NCBI GenBank assembly: GCA_031127075.1
Contig: JARIFA010000002.1
Location: forward strand, 20,088-84,087
Origin: Gemmatimonadota bacterium
GTDB taxonomy: Bacteria > Gemmatimonadota > Gemmatimonadetes > Gemmatimonadales > Gemmatimonadaceae
Direction of reading: 5' to 3'
DNA length: 64,000 bases
The translations under genes were made by a program, and so were the position numbers. Within the stretch, counting starts at the first letter, position 1. Every line of letters begins with the position of its first letter. The notes beneath the pieces were generated by a model. That model was not told where the DNA came from and did not search any database. It worked only from the letters and a program-made list of their open reading frames with translations. Shown here in pieces: positions 35,581-45,212 of this stretch.

Positions 35581-38013
35581 GTGCGTGAGCCCGCTGACCC
35601 GTCCCTCGGGGACACCCCGACCCCGTCGTCCCCGCTCCTGCCGCTCCTCACGCTGCGGTCGACCGTCGTCTTCCCCGACGGGCGCATCGTGGTGCAGGTG
35701 GCCGGCGCCGAGAACCGGGGCGTCGTCGAGGCGGTCGGACCTGATGGCGCAGAGGTCGTCGCCGCCCTCCTGACGGATGCCGGGGCCAGCCCGTTAGGGC
35801 GGATCGCGGTCCGGGCGCGGCTCTCCGGCCGACGGGACGCCGAGGGAGGCCTCCTCGAATGCACCCTCGAGGGCCGCGCGCGGGTGCGCATCACCGCCAC
35901 ACGACTCATCGCCGGCGTGCCACACGCGTCCACCGACGCCGTCGCAGAGGTCCGCCTCGATGCCGATGCGACCCCGGTGATGACGCGGGTGCTTGACGCG
36001 GCGGAGACGCTCGCCGAGTGCGACCCGACCTTCCCGGCCGAACTCCCGGGGCTACTGCGGCGCGAGCGCCGTCGCGCGGGGCGCGCTGCCGACCTCACCG
36101 CGGCGCGGGCACGGTTCCGCCCCGCGGAGAAGGACGCCGTGCTGCAGGAGCTCGATGTGGTCGCCCGCCTCGGTCGGGTCGCGGACCGACTTGAACGCGA
36201 AGTGGCGCGGCTCAGCGTCGAGGACGACGTGCGGGTCGAGACCGAACGGCGGATCGATCGGCACCAGCGCGAGTTCTTCCTGCGGCAGCAGCTCCAGGCG
36301 ATCCGCACGGAGCTCGGCGAGACCGACCCCGCGGACGGCGAGCTCACCGAACTTCGCCGGAAGGTCGACGCCGCCGGCCTCCCCGACACCGTCGCCGCGG
36401 AGGCACGGCGCGAACTCGATCGCCTCCGCCAGCTCACGCCCGCGTCGAGCGAGCACCAGGTGCTCCGCAATTACATGGACTGGGTGCTCGCCCTGCCGTG
36501 GCGCCGCCAGGACTCGGCGTCCCCGATCACCCTCGATCGCGTGGAGGCGGCCCTCGACGGCCGCCACTACGGCCTCCGTGAGGCCAAGGATCGCATCCTC
36601 GAGTACCTCGCCGTCCGGCAGCTCCGCGGCGACCGCGGACGTGACCCGCAAGGCCCGATCCTCTGCTTCGTCGGCCCGCCAGGGACGGGCAAGACCTCGC
36701 TCGGCGAGGCGATCGCCGCGAGCCTCGGCCGCGCCTTCTACCGCATCTCCGTGGGCGGTGTGCGTGACGAGGCGGAGATCCGCGGACATCGGCGGACCTA
36801 CGTGGGCTCGCTCCCCGGCCTCCTCATCCAGGCGATGCGCCGGGTGCAGGTCGCCGACCCGGTGCTGATGATCGACGAGATCGACAAGATGGCCGCCGGT
36901 GCGGCGGGCGGGGACCCGACCGCCGCGATGCTCGAGGTGCTCGACCCCGCGCAGAACCAAGGCTTCACCGACCACTACCTCAATCTCCCCTTCGACCTGT
37001 CGTCGGTGCTCTTCCTCTGCACCGCGAACAACCTCTTCGACATCCCGCCCGCCCTGCGCGATCGCCTCGAAGTGATCCGCATCGCCGGGTACACGATCGA
37101 AGAGAAGGTCGAGATCGCCTGGCGCTATCTCCTGCCGCGGCTCTTCGACGAACACGGCATCAGCGAGCACGACCTCCAATTCACCGATGAAGCGCTCTCC
37201 TTCCTGGCGAACCGCTACGCGCGCGAGGCCGGACTCCGGGCGTTCGAGCGCCAACTCGCCGCCCTGATGCGTCGCCGCGCGCGACGCAAGGCGGAGGGAG
37301 AGCGCGGGGCGTGGGTCGTCGACGCGGCGCGGATGGAAGACGTACTCGGTCCGCCACGCTGGGCCGACGAACTCGCGGACCAAGCACCGGAGATCGGTAC
37401 CGTCACCGGCCTCGCGTGGACCGCGAACGGTGGGGAATTGATGACGATCGAAGCGCTCCGGATGCCGGGGACGGGGCGACTCCTCGTCACCGGGCAACTC
37501 GGTGAGGTGATGCGCGAGTCGGTCGACGCCGCGAGTTCCTACGTGCGCTCGCGCGCCCGGGAGCTGCACCTCAGCGACCCCGAGCTCCGGGCGAGCGACC
37601 TGCACGTGCACTTCCCAGCGGGCGCCGTCCCGAAGGATGGCCCGAGCGCCGGCGTGGCGGTGACGCTCGCCATCGCGAGCGTGATGAGCCAGCGGGCGGT
37701 CCGTCGGGATGTCGCGGTGACGGGCGAGGTGACGTTGCGTGGGCGCGTCCTAGAGATCGGCGGCGTCAAGGAGAAGGTCCTCGCCGCGTACCGGGCCGGC
37801 CTACGCCGCGTCGTGCTCCCCGCGGCCAACGCGAAAGATCTGCGCGAGCTTCCGGCGGAGGTGCGCGGCGCCATCGAGTTCACCCTCGCCGCGACGATGG
37901 ACGACGTCGTGGTCGCTGCGCTCCTCCCGAGGGATCACCGGTCGGTCGGGGCCGACCTCCCCGCGTTCGACGAGGTCGCGGCCCACGCCGTCGATCTCCC
38001 GTCGCCGGCCTGA
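35581..38013 (+). CDS. lon: ATP-dependent protease Lon
   Basis: Cytosolic AAA+ Ser protease degrading damaged and regulatory proteins. The 810 residues include a LON substrate domain (about 20-215), AAA+ ATPase with Walker A FVGPPGTGKTS near residue 365, Walker B PVLMIDEIDKM, and sensor region ALRDRLEVIRIAGYT. The protease domain has catalytic Ser in PKDGPSAG near residue 688 and Lys in GGVKEKVLAAYRAG. The GTG start follows a TACATT box by six bases. The SET-domain gene begins one base after its stop, so the two are cotranscribed. Confidence 0.96.
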   Translation: MREPADPSLGDTPTPSSPLLPLLTLRSTVVFPDGRIVVQVAGAENRGVVEAVGPDGAEVVAALLTDAGASPLGRIAVRARLSGRRDAEGGLLECTLEGRARVRITATRLIAGVPHASTDAVAEVRLDADATPVMTRVLDAAETLAECDPTFPAELPGLLRRERRRAGRAADLTAARARFRPAEKDAVLQELDVVARLGRVADRLEREVARLSVEDDVRVETERRIDRHQREFFLRQQLQAIRTELGETDPADGELTELRRKVDAAGLPDTVAAEARRELDRLRQLTPASSEHQVLRNYMDWVLALPWRRQDSASPITLDRVEAALDGRHYGLREAKDRILEYLAVRQLRGDRGRDPQGPILCFVGPPGTGKTSLGEAIAASLGRAFYRISVGGVRDEAEIRGHRRTYVGSLPGLLIQAMRRVQVADPVLMIDEIDKMAAGAAGGDPTAAMLEVLDPAQNQGFTDHYLNLPFDLSSVLFLCTANNLFDIPPALRDRLEVIRIAGYTIEEKVEIAWRYLLPRLFDEHGISEHDLQFTDEALSFLANRYAREAGLRAFERQLAALMRRRARRKAEGERGAWVVDAARMEDVLGPPRWADELADQAPEIGTVTGLAWTANGGELMTIEALRMPGTGRLLVTGQLGEVMRESVDAASSYVRSRARELHLSDPELRASDLHVHFPAGAVPKDGPSAGVAVTLAIASVMSQRAVRRDVAVTGEVTLRGRVLEIGGVKEKVLAAYRAGLRRVVLPAANAKDLRELPAEVRGAIEFTLAATMDDVVVAALLPRDHRSVGADLPAFDEVAAHAVDLPSPA

Positions 38014-38014
38014 G

Positions 38015-38542
38015 ATGCCGCGCCGTCCCTGGGAGGTGCGCCGCTCACCCCGGCACGGCCGCGGCGTCTACGCCACGGCGCGGATCCCGGCCGGCACCCG
38101 CATCATCGAGTACACCGGCGAGCTGATCAGCGAGGCGGAGGGGGAACGTCGGTATCCGACGCCGCCGGATGGAAACGAAGAACCGGAACACACCTATCTG
38201 CTCACCCTGGACGCCAAGCGCGTGATCGATGCGAACGTCGGCGGGAACGCCGCGCGGTTCATCAATCACTCGTGCGAGCCGAATTGCGAGCCGATCGCGT
38301 TCGGTGACCACATGTGGATCGTGGCGATCCGCGACATCCGCCCGGGCGAGGAGCTTGCGTATGATTACGCGATAGAGCTGGACGAGCGGCACACGCCGTC
38401 GCGGAAGCGACGCTTCCCGTGCCGCTGCGGCGCCCGCCGCTGTCGGGGATCGATCCTCAAGCCGAAGGGACAGCCCTTCCACCCGCTCGTACGGGCCGCG
38501 ATCCGGCGATGGGGGCCAGCCTCGCCGTCACGGAAGCCGTAG
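38015..38542 (+). CDS. SET-domain lysine methyltransferase-like protein
   Basis: A 175-residue protein that is almost only a SET domain: SPRHGRGVYATARIPAGTRIIEYTGE at the N-terminus, the SAM/active-site core RFINHSCEPNCEP, then GEELAYDYA, and a post-SET zinc segment CRCGARRC. All catalytic elements of eukaryotic-type histone methyltransferases are present, including the NHSC motif and the final Tyr in YDY. It starts one base after the lon stop. Substrate is unknown; bacterial homologues modify ribosomal or DNA-binding proteins in a few cases. The Lys-rich endonuclease IV tail is a possible but unsupported target. Its end overlaps the convergent phytase gene by 15 bp. Confidence 0.9.
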   Translation: MPRRPWEVRRSPRHGRGVYATARIPAGTRIIEYTGELISEAEGERRYPTPPDGNEEPEHTYLLTLDAKRVIDANVGGNAARFINHSCEPNCEPIAFGDHMWIVAIRDIRPGEELAYDYAIELDERHTPSRKRRFPCRCGARRCRGSILKPKGQPFHPLVRAAIRRWGPASPSRKP

Positions 38543-39610
38543 CGCCTCGAGCACCTCGCCCCAGTCGAAGGCCGCCACCGCCGCATCATCATCGACGGCG
38601 AGGAGGACGCCACGAGGAAAACCAGGGAGGGGTGAGGCATCGAGCCAGATCCCATCCGTGTTCGCCGTCCGACGCCCCTGGAAACTGCCCACGTGACGCC
38701 ACGTCACCCGATCGAAGAGGTGAAACGTGGTCCGTGCCTTCCCTTGGTCGGAGATGACCCAGTACCCGGACCCATCGGGACGCGCGTCGAGCGCGATCCC
38801 CTCGACCTGATGCCGGAAGACGGCGTCCCCGACGGTCGCACCAGTGAAGCGTCCCTCACGGTCATAGACCTTCACGTTCATCCCGCGGGCGGTGTCCTCG
38901 TCGGCGATCAGGAGCGAGCCGCTGACCGAATCGGCCCACAGGCTCTCGACGATGTGCAGGACCCCTCGCCCGGCGGTGTCCCCGAACGCGCGCAGGGTGG
39001 TGGCGGTCACCGTCCCACCATCCGCTCGCACGTCGAACATCCAGACTCGGCGGGTCATCGCCAGCGTATCGCGGTGCTCCTCACCGCCTGCATCGTAGTT
39101 GTCGGTGACGAAGACGCGGCGACGGCCAGCCTCAGCTGGCGCCACCCAGAGCCCGTACGGTTTCACGAGCACCTCCGCACCGAAGCTGCCGAGCGGACGG
39201 AACGTGGGGAGCGCGAGGACCTGCACGCGGTGGTTGTCGCGCTCCACCACCCACAGCAGGGAATCTCGGATGGCGATGCCGTTGGGACGATCGAAGGTCC
39301 CGGGTGCCATCCCCGGTCCCCCGACCACACCGACCACGTTACCGGTCGCGAGGGAAAACCGATGGACGCGATCGCCCTGCTTCGCAGTGACGAGGACCTC
39401 TGCCCCTTCACGCGCCCCGTCACGCCAGAGGACGGGTGAATCGAGGTCCTCCCCAGGCATCGCGATGGATGTCCAACGCTCGGACACCTCCATCACGCGG
39501 TGCTCACCCCCCGACGCGGGTTCCCCCTCCCCGCAGCCGATCAGGGCCGCGAGGAGGGGGACGGCCCGGCGGACGACTCCAGCCGTCCGCCGGCCTGACT
39601 CAAAAATCAA
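38528..39610 (-). CDS. Phytase-like beta-propeller lipoprotein
   Basis: A 360-residue secreted propeller resembling 3-phytases: EDLDSPVLWRDG near the mature N-terminus, then blades such as TFDRPNGIAIRDSLLWVVERDNHRVQVL, DEDTARGMNVKVYD, QVEGIALDARPDGSGYWVISDQG and TANTDGIWLDASPLPGFPRGVLLAVDD. Phytases release phosphate from inositol hexakisphosphate at Ca-bound sites. The start is uncertain: a TTG at 39610 overlapping the receptor stop gives a lipoprotein signal (VVRRAVPLLAALIGC), whereas an ATG at 39493 removes it. I favour the TTG. It directly follows a TonB receptor, a pairing known for phytase genes. Activity on phytate is an inference. Confidence 0.72.
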   Translation of the reverse strand: MIFESGRRTAGVVRRAVPLLAALIGCGEGEPASGGEHRVMEVSERWTSIAMPGEDLDSPVLWRDGAREGAEVLVTAKQGDRVHRFSLATGNVVGVVGGPGMAPGTFDRPNGIAIRDSLLWVVERDNHRVQVLALPTFRPLGSFGAEVLVKPYGLWVAPAEAGRRRVFVTDNYDAGGEEHRDTLAMTRRVWMFDVRADGGTVTATTLRAFGDTAGRGVLHIVESLWADSVSGSLLIADEDTARGMNVKVYDREGRFTGATVGDAVFRHQVEGIALDARPDGSGYWVISDQGKARTTFHLFDRVTWRHVGSFQGRRTANTDGIWLDASPLPGFPRGVLLAVDDDAAVAAFDWGEVLEALRLP

Positions 39611-42380
39611 ACTTGAAGCCCGTCTGCAGTCGGAACCCGTAGTACTCATCCTGCATGATGCGCGACGGATCGCCCTGATAGAACCGGAGCGGGCGGTTGG
39701 TGAGGTTGTTGGCCTCGAGGAAGAACCGCGCCTGCGGGGCGACGAGGAAGCTCGCGTTGACGTCGACATCGGTCCGGTCGGTGGCCCACCGGTCGTAGAA
39801 GGCCTCCTCGTTGTAGCCCCCCTCGGTGGCGTCCATCGCCTCCGACTGGAAGTTCACCGCGACGCGCACGGTCGCCTTCGGCGTGTCGTACGACAGGGAG
39901 AGATTCCCGCTGTGCTTCGAGGTACCCAGAAGGGGCAGAACCTCGTCCTCGCGGCTCGCGATGCCGAGCCCGGTCACGCGGGAATCATTGAACGTGTAAT
40001 TCGTGTAGAGACCGAGGTTGCGGAGTCGCCCGGGCAGGAAGTCCAGCTGACGCTGGTAGGCGAACTCGACGCCGGTCAGCACCGCCGACGGGCCGTTCTG
40101 CGGTTGCGTGATCTGCAGGTAGGTCTGCCCCGTCGTGGCATCCACGGCGTTGAACCGGGTGAAGCTGTACACGAAGTCCCGGATCTGCTTGTGGAAGATG
40201 CCGGCGGAGACGAGCCCGACCGTCGGGAGATACCGCTCGATCGAGAGGTCGAGGTTCATCGCGCGGGTCGGCGCGAGATTCGGATTGCCGGTCTCGAGGA
40301 TGCTGTCGCTCGGCACCACCGAGCGGTACGGCACGAGATCATAGTAATCGGGGCGCGCGATGCTGTTGGTCCACGCCGCGCGGACGACCGTGGTGGCATC
40401 CAGGTCCCACCGCACGTTCACGCTCGGCAGGACGTCACCGTACGAGGTCGACACCGGGGCGGTGGCCGTCACCGAGTTCGCATCTTCGTTGTACTCGAAT
40501 CCACTGTACTCCACCTGCGTCCCCTCGTACCGCACGCCCGCGATGTACCGGAGCGCGCCTATCCGCCCCTCGTACTGCAGATAGCCTGCGCCGATCCGCT
40601 CCGTCGCGTCGAAGTTCGCTGCGCCATACTCCGCCGGCTGGTCCTGGATCGTGAACTGGGCGGTGTCGCGCACCCGGAGGCTGCCGAGGTAGCCCGGCGT
40701 CGAGAAGGTCCCGTACTCATACGGGCCGGCGTAGTTCGGGTCGAGCGTGAAGTCGCTGCTCCCCCGAAGGGAGAGGTACGCGAAATCGGGCGGCGTCCGC
40801 GGCACGGCGCGCACGAAACTGTTGTCCCGGAGCTTCGACTTCTCCCGGAGGCGGAATCCGGCCTTCAGTCGCGTCTCGTTCGCGAGATCGCCGAGCGGCA
40901 AGGTGAAATCGACCCGGCCGTTCCGGTCCTCGTCCTTGGTGTAGCTCTCGAGGAGCTCGATGCGGCGGAAGGTGAAGGCGGTGGGCGCCACCAACGCCGC
41001 GTTGGTCGCGGTGAAAGTCGGGTTCTCGGCATCGGCGTAGTCCGGCCGGAACGTGACGTTCGTCTTGCGCCACTCGATATAGCGTTCATCGGGGCGGGTC
41101 TCCGAGGCACGGGCGATGCTCGCCGACCACGTCACACCGAGGCGCCCAAGGAGGTGCTCGCCGGAGAGCTGGTGGCTCTGCGTCCGCTGATCCTCGAGGC
41201 GGGCATTCCGAATGCGCGGGGAGTCTCCCCCGCCCTTCGTCTGCCGACGAACCTCGGCCTTCTGCAGCCCCGCCGTGTCGGGGGCCGTCAGCACAAGACG
41301 CGTGCGGAACCGGTTCTCCCAGTCGTCGCGGGAGTTGTAAATCGATCGGAACATGACGGAGTTCGTCTCGTTGAACCGCCAATCGAACGATCCGGAGACC
41401 GACCGCCGGCGGCGCTGCACGTCATACCGACGCACGTCGAACTGCTGCAGGTAGGCCTGGCCGGTGGCGGTCTTGTTCCAGACGCCTTCCTTGTTGTCCG
41501 AACCGTAGACCTGGTCGTAATACGAGGCGCTCACGATCGCGCCGAGCCGATCACCGAGAAACCGCCGGCCCGCTACGAGGCTGCCGATGTACAACGGCTT
41601 CTGCCGCACGGCGTTGTGCCCGGTGCCGATGGTCGTCGAGAACCGCGGGGTCGCCGGGGCGGCACGTGTCACGATGTTGACCGATCCACCGATCGCATCA
41701 GCGTCCATCTCGGCCGTCAGCGACTTGTTCACCTCGACGGCCTGCACCATGTCCGCGGGGATCAGATCGAGCTGCACCTCGCGCACCTCCGCCTCCGCTG
41801 ACGGGACCCGCTCGCCGTTGACCATCACGGAGTTGAAGCGCGGCTCGGTGCCGCGGATGGAGCCAAAGCGCGCCTCCCCCTGGTCGAGCCCGATCGTGAT
41901 GCCCGGAATGCGCTTCAGCGCGTCGCCGATGTTCGCGTCCGGGAAGCGGCCGATCTGGTCCGCGGCCACCACGTTCACGAGGTTGGCGGCGTTCTGCTGC
42001 TGCGCGAGCGCCGCCGCCTGACCGGCGCGCCCGACCACGAGGACGGCACCGAGGGTCGTCTCAGCCGCGCGGAGCGTGATCGTCACCGTCGCGGTCGCAC
42101 CGGAGCGAACCTCCACCGGCGACGAGGCCGGCGCGTAGCCGAGGTAGCGCGTGCGCAGCGTGTGCGGACCCGCGGCGACAGCGGGGAGAACGAAGCGACC
42201 GGCTCGGTCGGTCAGCACCTCACGCCCCGTGGAGTCGAGGCGAACGGCGACGCCGGTCAGCGCCAGGCCAGAGACACCGGACACGACGGTACCGCTGATG
42301 GTGCCTTGTGCCGACGCGATCAGCGGAGTGAGCAGGAGGGCGGCGACGAGGCCGGCCCGACGGGCGAGTGCCGAGAGCAT
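39600..42380 (-). CDS. TonB-dependent outer membrane receptor (phytase-linked)
   Basis: A 926-residue receptor of the large Caulobacter-like type: signal peptide (1-25, ending IASAQG), carboxypeptidase-regulatory-like domain (about 26-105), plug (ADQIGRFPDANIGDALKRIPGITIGLDQGEARFGSIRGTEPRFNSVMVNG near residue 135) and a barrel ending in GFKFDF. I chose the ATG giving MLSALARRAGLVAALLL; a TTG 27 bp earlier adds little. The phytase-like gene overlaps its stop, which suggests uptake of a phosphorylated or inositol-type compound, but the ligand is not determinable from sequence. Confidence 0.9.
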   Translation of the reverse strand: MLSALARRAGLVAALLLTPLIASAQGTISGTVVSGVSGLALTGVAVRLDSTGREVLTDRAGRFVLPAVAAGPHTLRTRYLGYAPASSPVEVRSGATATVTITLRAAETTLGAVLVVGRAGQAAALAQQQNAANLVNVVAADQIGRFPDANIGDALKRIPGITIGLDQGEARFGSIRGTEPRFNSVMVNGERVPSAEAEVREVQLDLIPADMVQAVEVNKSLTAEMDADAIGGSVNIVTRAAPATPRFSTTIGTGHNAVRQKPLYIGSLVAGRRFLGDRLGAIVSASYYDQVYGSDNKEGVWNKTATGQAYLQQFDVRRYDVQRRRRSVSGSFDWRFNETNSVMFRSIYNSRDDWENRFRTRLVLTAPDTAGLQKAEVRRQTKGGGDSPRIRNARLEDQRTQSHQLSGEHLLGRLGVTWSASIARASETRPDERYIEWRKTNVTFRPDYADAENPTFTATNAALVAPTAFTFRRIELLESYTKDEDRNGRVDFTLPLGDLANETRLKAGFRLREKSKLRDNSFVRAVPRTPPDFAYLSLRGSSDFTLDPNYAGPYEYGTFSTPGYLGSLRVRDTAQFTIQDQPAEYGAANFDATERIGAGYLQYEGRIGALRYIAGVRYEGTQVEYSGFEYNEDANSVTATAPVSTSYGDVLPSVNVRWDLDATTVVRAAWTNSIARPDYYDLVPYRSVVPSDSILETGNPNLAPTRAMNLDLSIERYLPTVGLVSAGIFHKQIRDFVYSFTRFNAVDATTGQTYLQITQPQNGPSAVLTGVEFAYQRQLDFLPGRLRNLGLYTNYTFNDSRVTGLGIASREDEVLPLLGTSKHSGNLSLSYDTPKATVRVAVNFQSEAMDATEGGYNEEAFYDRWATDRTDVDVNASFLVAPQARFFLEANNLTNRPLRFYQGDPSRIMQDEYYGFRLQTGFKFDF

Positions 42381-42528
42381 GAGGCGAGAGCTGGGGGTGG
42401 AGAGCAAGGTGCGACACGAACGCTTCGATGACGTCCGAGCAGGAGCTTCCCCCGCTCACGTCACTTTGGGCCCATCTGCGTGTCTCTAACTCGTAACGAC
42501 GAAGCGCCGTCCCGCAGCCGCCGAAGGT

Positions 42529-43029
42529 CTACCTGACGTCCGCCCGGATACGCTGCCCGATCCGATCCTGCACCCACCGCGCGGGGCGAAACCGGACGAA
42601 CGGCGGCAGGACGTCGTCGTGCCGCGTCCGCCACGTGAGAAAGACCACGCGATGCTCGAAGAGGTTCAGCGCGGCCCCCACGTCCCAGAGCGGTGGGACG
42701 AGCACCGTAACCCGGCGGCCGACTCGCCGCAGCTCCGCGAACATCGCCGCCGGATCGTCGACGTGCTCGAGCGTGTGGCTGCACAGGACCGTCTCGAACG
42801 CCCGGGTGGGATGCGGCAGGCGGTAGACGTCCGTCACGAGCTCGAAGCGCGGCAGATCGACGTGTCGCACGATATCGGCGTTGATGCCGCCGCCGTCGGT
42901 GGTGCCGCAGCAGATGTTGTAGTCCCAGCGTCGCTCGCTGAGCACTCGCTGCTTGAGGACGCGGTAACTCAGATGATTGCAGGCTTTCAGGACCGCGACC
43001 ACCACGACGACGACCATCATCGGGATCAT
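42529..43029 (-). CDS. Membrane-anchored SAM-dependent methyltransferase-like protein
   Basis: A 166-residue protein with an N-terminal membrane segment (MIPMMVVVVVVAVLKA) and a truncated class I methyltransferase fold: WDYNICCGTTDGGGINADIV, FELVTDVYRLPHPTRAFETVLCSHTLEHVDDPAAMFAELRRVG and a C-terminal segment. The usual motif I (DxGxGxG) is replaced by CCGTTDGGG, so SAM binding is uncertain. The HTLEHVDDP motif is typical of Methyltransf_11 proteins in glycan clusters. The start is seven bases downstream of the GT4 gene stop, so the two are one operon. It may modify a glycan or lipid made by that glycosyltransferase. Confidence 0.65.
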   Translation of the reverse strand: MIPMMVVVVVVAVLKACNHLSYRVLKQRVLSERRWDYNICCGTTDGGGINADIVRHVDLPRFELVTDVYRLPHPTRAFETVLCSHTLEHVDDPAAMFAELRRVGRRVTVLVPPLWDVGAALNLFEHRVVFLTWRTRHDDVLPPFVRFRPARWVQDRIGQRIRADVR

Positions 43030-43036
43030 ACCGACC

Positions 43037-44230
43037 TCACCGCACTGTGGGGGAATGTGCCGCGAGCACCTCGCGATAGCTCGCGTCCAACCGGTCGAGC
43101 TCGGCCCGCCACGACATCCGTTCGGCCGTCTGACGCGCGCCACGCCGCAGGTCCGCTCGGAGCTCGTCTGCGGCGAGCACACGCTGCATCGCCGCGAGAC
43201 ACGCCGCCTCGTCACCGGGAGTGAAGGCGAGGCCGTTCACCCCGTCGCGCAGATGGTCCGCGACGCCACCGGCGGGGGCGGCGATGACGGGGAGCCCGGA
43301 CGCCATCGCTTCGAGCACGACCAATCCCAGGGTCTCGGTCTCGGAGGCAAAGAGAAACGCATCGGCCGCCGCGTACAACTCGGGGAGCTCCCGCTCCCGG
43401 TCGAGCGTACCAAGGAAGGTGACCCTGGGCGTGGCCATCGCGCGGAGGCGCGGCAGGCTCGGACCCGTCCCTGCCACGACCAGTCGCACGCGTCCCGGCG
43501 GCAGCGATGCCTCGAGCCCGGCGAACGCACGCAGCAGCAGCTCCACGTTCTTCTCGGGGGCGAGACGTCCCACGTGCAGGAACGTGAAGGCGGCGTCATC
43601 GCCGATGAACGTGCGCCGGCCGCGCTCGCGGCGACGGGGGTGAAAGACCTCGTCATCGACGCCCCGACCCCACACCTCGACATCCTGCAGACCGAGCCGT
43701 AGGAGATCCCCGCGCGCTGGCGCCGAGGGAGTGAAGGTCCGAGCGGCATCCGCGTGAAAGGCCCGGATCCACCGCGTGACGGGACCGCGGAGCCAGGGCA
43801 GTCCGTACGCCTCGGTGTAGCGGGCGAAGTCCGTGTGGTATGAAGTGCAGAAGGGAACGCCGAGTCGCCGCGCCACCCGCCGCCCGTGCCGGCCGATCAC
43901 GAACTCCGTCGCCGCGTGCACCAGATCCGGCTGGAATCGCTGCGCGAATGGCCACACGGCGGGGGCGATCGGCGCGCACAGCCGGATCTCCGGATACGGC
44001 GGTAGCGGAACCGACGGCAGGTCGACTCGCTCAATCCCGCTGATGTCGACGATCGTCCGGCCAGAGGTGCCGGCGGGATAGCGCGGGGCGACGACCGCAC
44101 ACTCCCACCCCCGCGCCTGCAGGCCGCGGACCGTGAGGGCGGTGACCACGCTGACCCCGTTCACCTGCGGCGGGAACGTATCCGAGCAGAAGAGAATCCG
44201 CACAGCCGGAGTAACACGCTGCTGCGTCAC
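43037..44230 (-). CDS. GT4-family glycosyltransferase (MgtA/PimB-like)
   Basis: A 397-residue GT-B-fold enzyme. The N-terminus LFCSDTFPPQVNGVSVVT, the middle SYHTDFARYTEAYGLP, FTFLHVGRLAPEKN, and the donor-binding ASETETLGLVVLEAMASGLPVIA (the E-x7-E motif) place it with mannosyl/glucosyl transferases acting on lipids. The GTG start gives VTQQRVTPAVRILF. It is divergent from the phosphodiesterase-PAP2-GT4 operon and clearly related to the GT4 at 45742 (same PQVNGV, SYHT and GRGVD motifs), so the locus likely makes one glycolipid or glycan. Donor and acceptor unknown. Confidence 0.88.
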   Translation of the reverse strand: MTQQRVTPAVRILFCSDTFPPQVNGVSVVTALTVRGLQARGWECAVVAPRYPAGTSGRTIVDISGIERVDLPSVPLPPYPEIRLCAPIAPAVWPFAQRFQPDLVHAATEFVIGRHGRRVARRLGVPFCTSYHTDFARYTEAYGLPWLRGPVTRWIRAFHADAARTFTPSAPARGDLLRLGLQDVEVWGRGVDDEVFHPRRRERGRRTFIGDDAAFTFLHVGRLAPEKNVELLLRAFAGLEASLPPGRVRLVVAGTGPSLPRLRAMATPRVTFLGTLDRERELPELYAAADAFLFASETETLGLVVLEAMASGLPVIAAPAGGVADHLRDGVNGLAFTPGDEAACLAAMQRVLAADELRADLRRGARQTAERMSWRAELDRLDASYREVLAAHSPTVR

Positions 44231-44372
44231 CGACAGATGACGCCTTCGTCACGAACGCACCACGGCCGTGACCGATTGACGACGCGGTTCGTTACGCCGC
44301 CGCGACCTCGACGTACGCTCGCCGATACGCGGGAGTCCGATTGTCCTCGCGTCCCCCAGCCTCGAGGATGCC

Positions 44373-45212
44373 ATGCCCGTGCGCCGCGTCGTGCTGATCG
44401 TGTTGGATGGTCTCCGCCCCGATGCAATCCCGCGATTCGACCTGCGGGAGTGCCGTCGACTCGCCCGCCGCGGCGCGAGCACGTCGCTCGCGCGGACGGT
44501 CGAGCCGAGTCTCACGGCGACCTGCATGGCCTCGCTCCTCACGGGGGCTGCGCCAGAGCGTCACGGGCTGCAGGGTGGTCGTTTCTACCTGCCCCGCCCG
44601 CGCGGCGAGACCCATCCACTCCCACGCGTGCTGGCGGCGCACGCGCTGCCGAGCAGCGCCTACGTCGCCCGCGTCCCGATGCTGATGGTCGGCATCGCCC
44701 ACCGGATTGGTAGTCATCTCGGTTTCTCGCGCACACGGTTCGAAGGGCACGGCGCCACCGACATCGTGCGCGCGGCAACCCGGGAGCTGGCACAGCCGTG
44801 GCGCGGGCTGATGGTGATGCACTGGCCCGATGCCGACCGCGCGGGGCACGCCGCGGGGTGGATGTCCGATCCCTACGCCCGCGCCGCCCAGACGATGGAT
44901 GCGGCGCTCGGCCAGGTGATGGACGTCCTCGACCTCGACGACCCGGAGACGTTGCTGATCGCAATGGCGGATCACGGCGGCGGCGGCGCCGTCCCCGATC
45001 ATCACGACAGCGCGCATCCACTCGACCGGACCATCCCGATTCTGATGGCGGGCGGGCAAGTTCGCCCTGGCGAGATTCCGCAGGGCGCTTCGCTACTCGA
45101 CGTGCCGGCGACCATCCTGTGGGCGATGGGCATCCCGCGCCCGTCCAGCTACGCCGGCTCGCCTCTGATCTCCGCCTTCCGCACGCCCTCGCCGTTGGTG
45201 GCCGCCGCATGA
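44373..45212 (+). CDS. Alkaline-phosphatase-superfamily phosphodiesterase
   Basis: A 279-residue type I phosphodiesterase/nucleotide pyrophosphatase-like protein. Metal ligands are visible in VVLIVLDGLRPDA, the nucleophile Thr/Ser in EPSLTATCMASLLTG, HWPDADRAGHAAG, LLIAMADHGGGG and DHHDSAHP. No signal peptide is evident, so it may be cytoplasmic or exported by another route. GAGG before the second ATG supports the chosen start. It overlaps the PAP2 gene by ATGA and so is coupled to it. Substrate could be a phosphodiester lipid head group or nucleotide-sugar product (inference). Confidence 0.88.
   Translation: MPVRRVVLIVLDGLRPDAIPRFDLRECRRLARRGASTSLARTVEPSLTATCMASLLTGAAPERHGLQGGRFYLPRPRGETHPLPRVLAAHALPSSAYVARVPMLMVGIAHRIGSHLGFSRTRFEGHGATDIVRAATRELAQPWRGLMVMHWPDADRAGHAAGWMSDPYARAAQTMDAALGQVMDVLDLDDPETLLIAMADHGGGGAVPDHHDSAHPLDRTIPILMAGGQVRPGEIPQGASLLDVPATILWAMGIPRPSSYAGSPLISAFRTPSPLVAAA

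Noticed and set aside
35451..36470. 345-codon N-terminal extension of ffh into lon
   Set aside because: Would overlap lon on the opposite strand; the real Ffh N domain begins at the chosen ATG.
39099..41801. 900-codon open frame opposite the phytase-linked TonB receptor
   Set aside because: A GC-driven shadow: low-complexity Arg/Glu/Val-rich translation with no signal, while the receptor frame has all domains.
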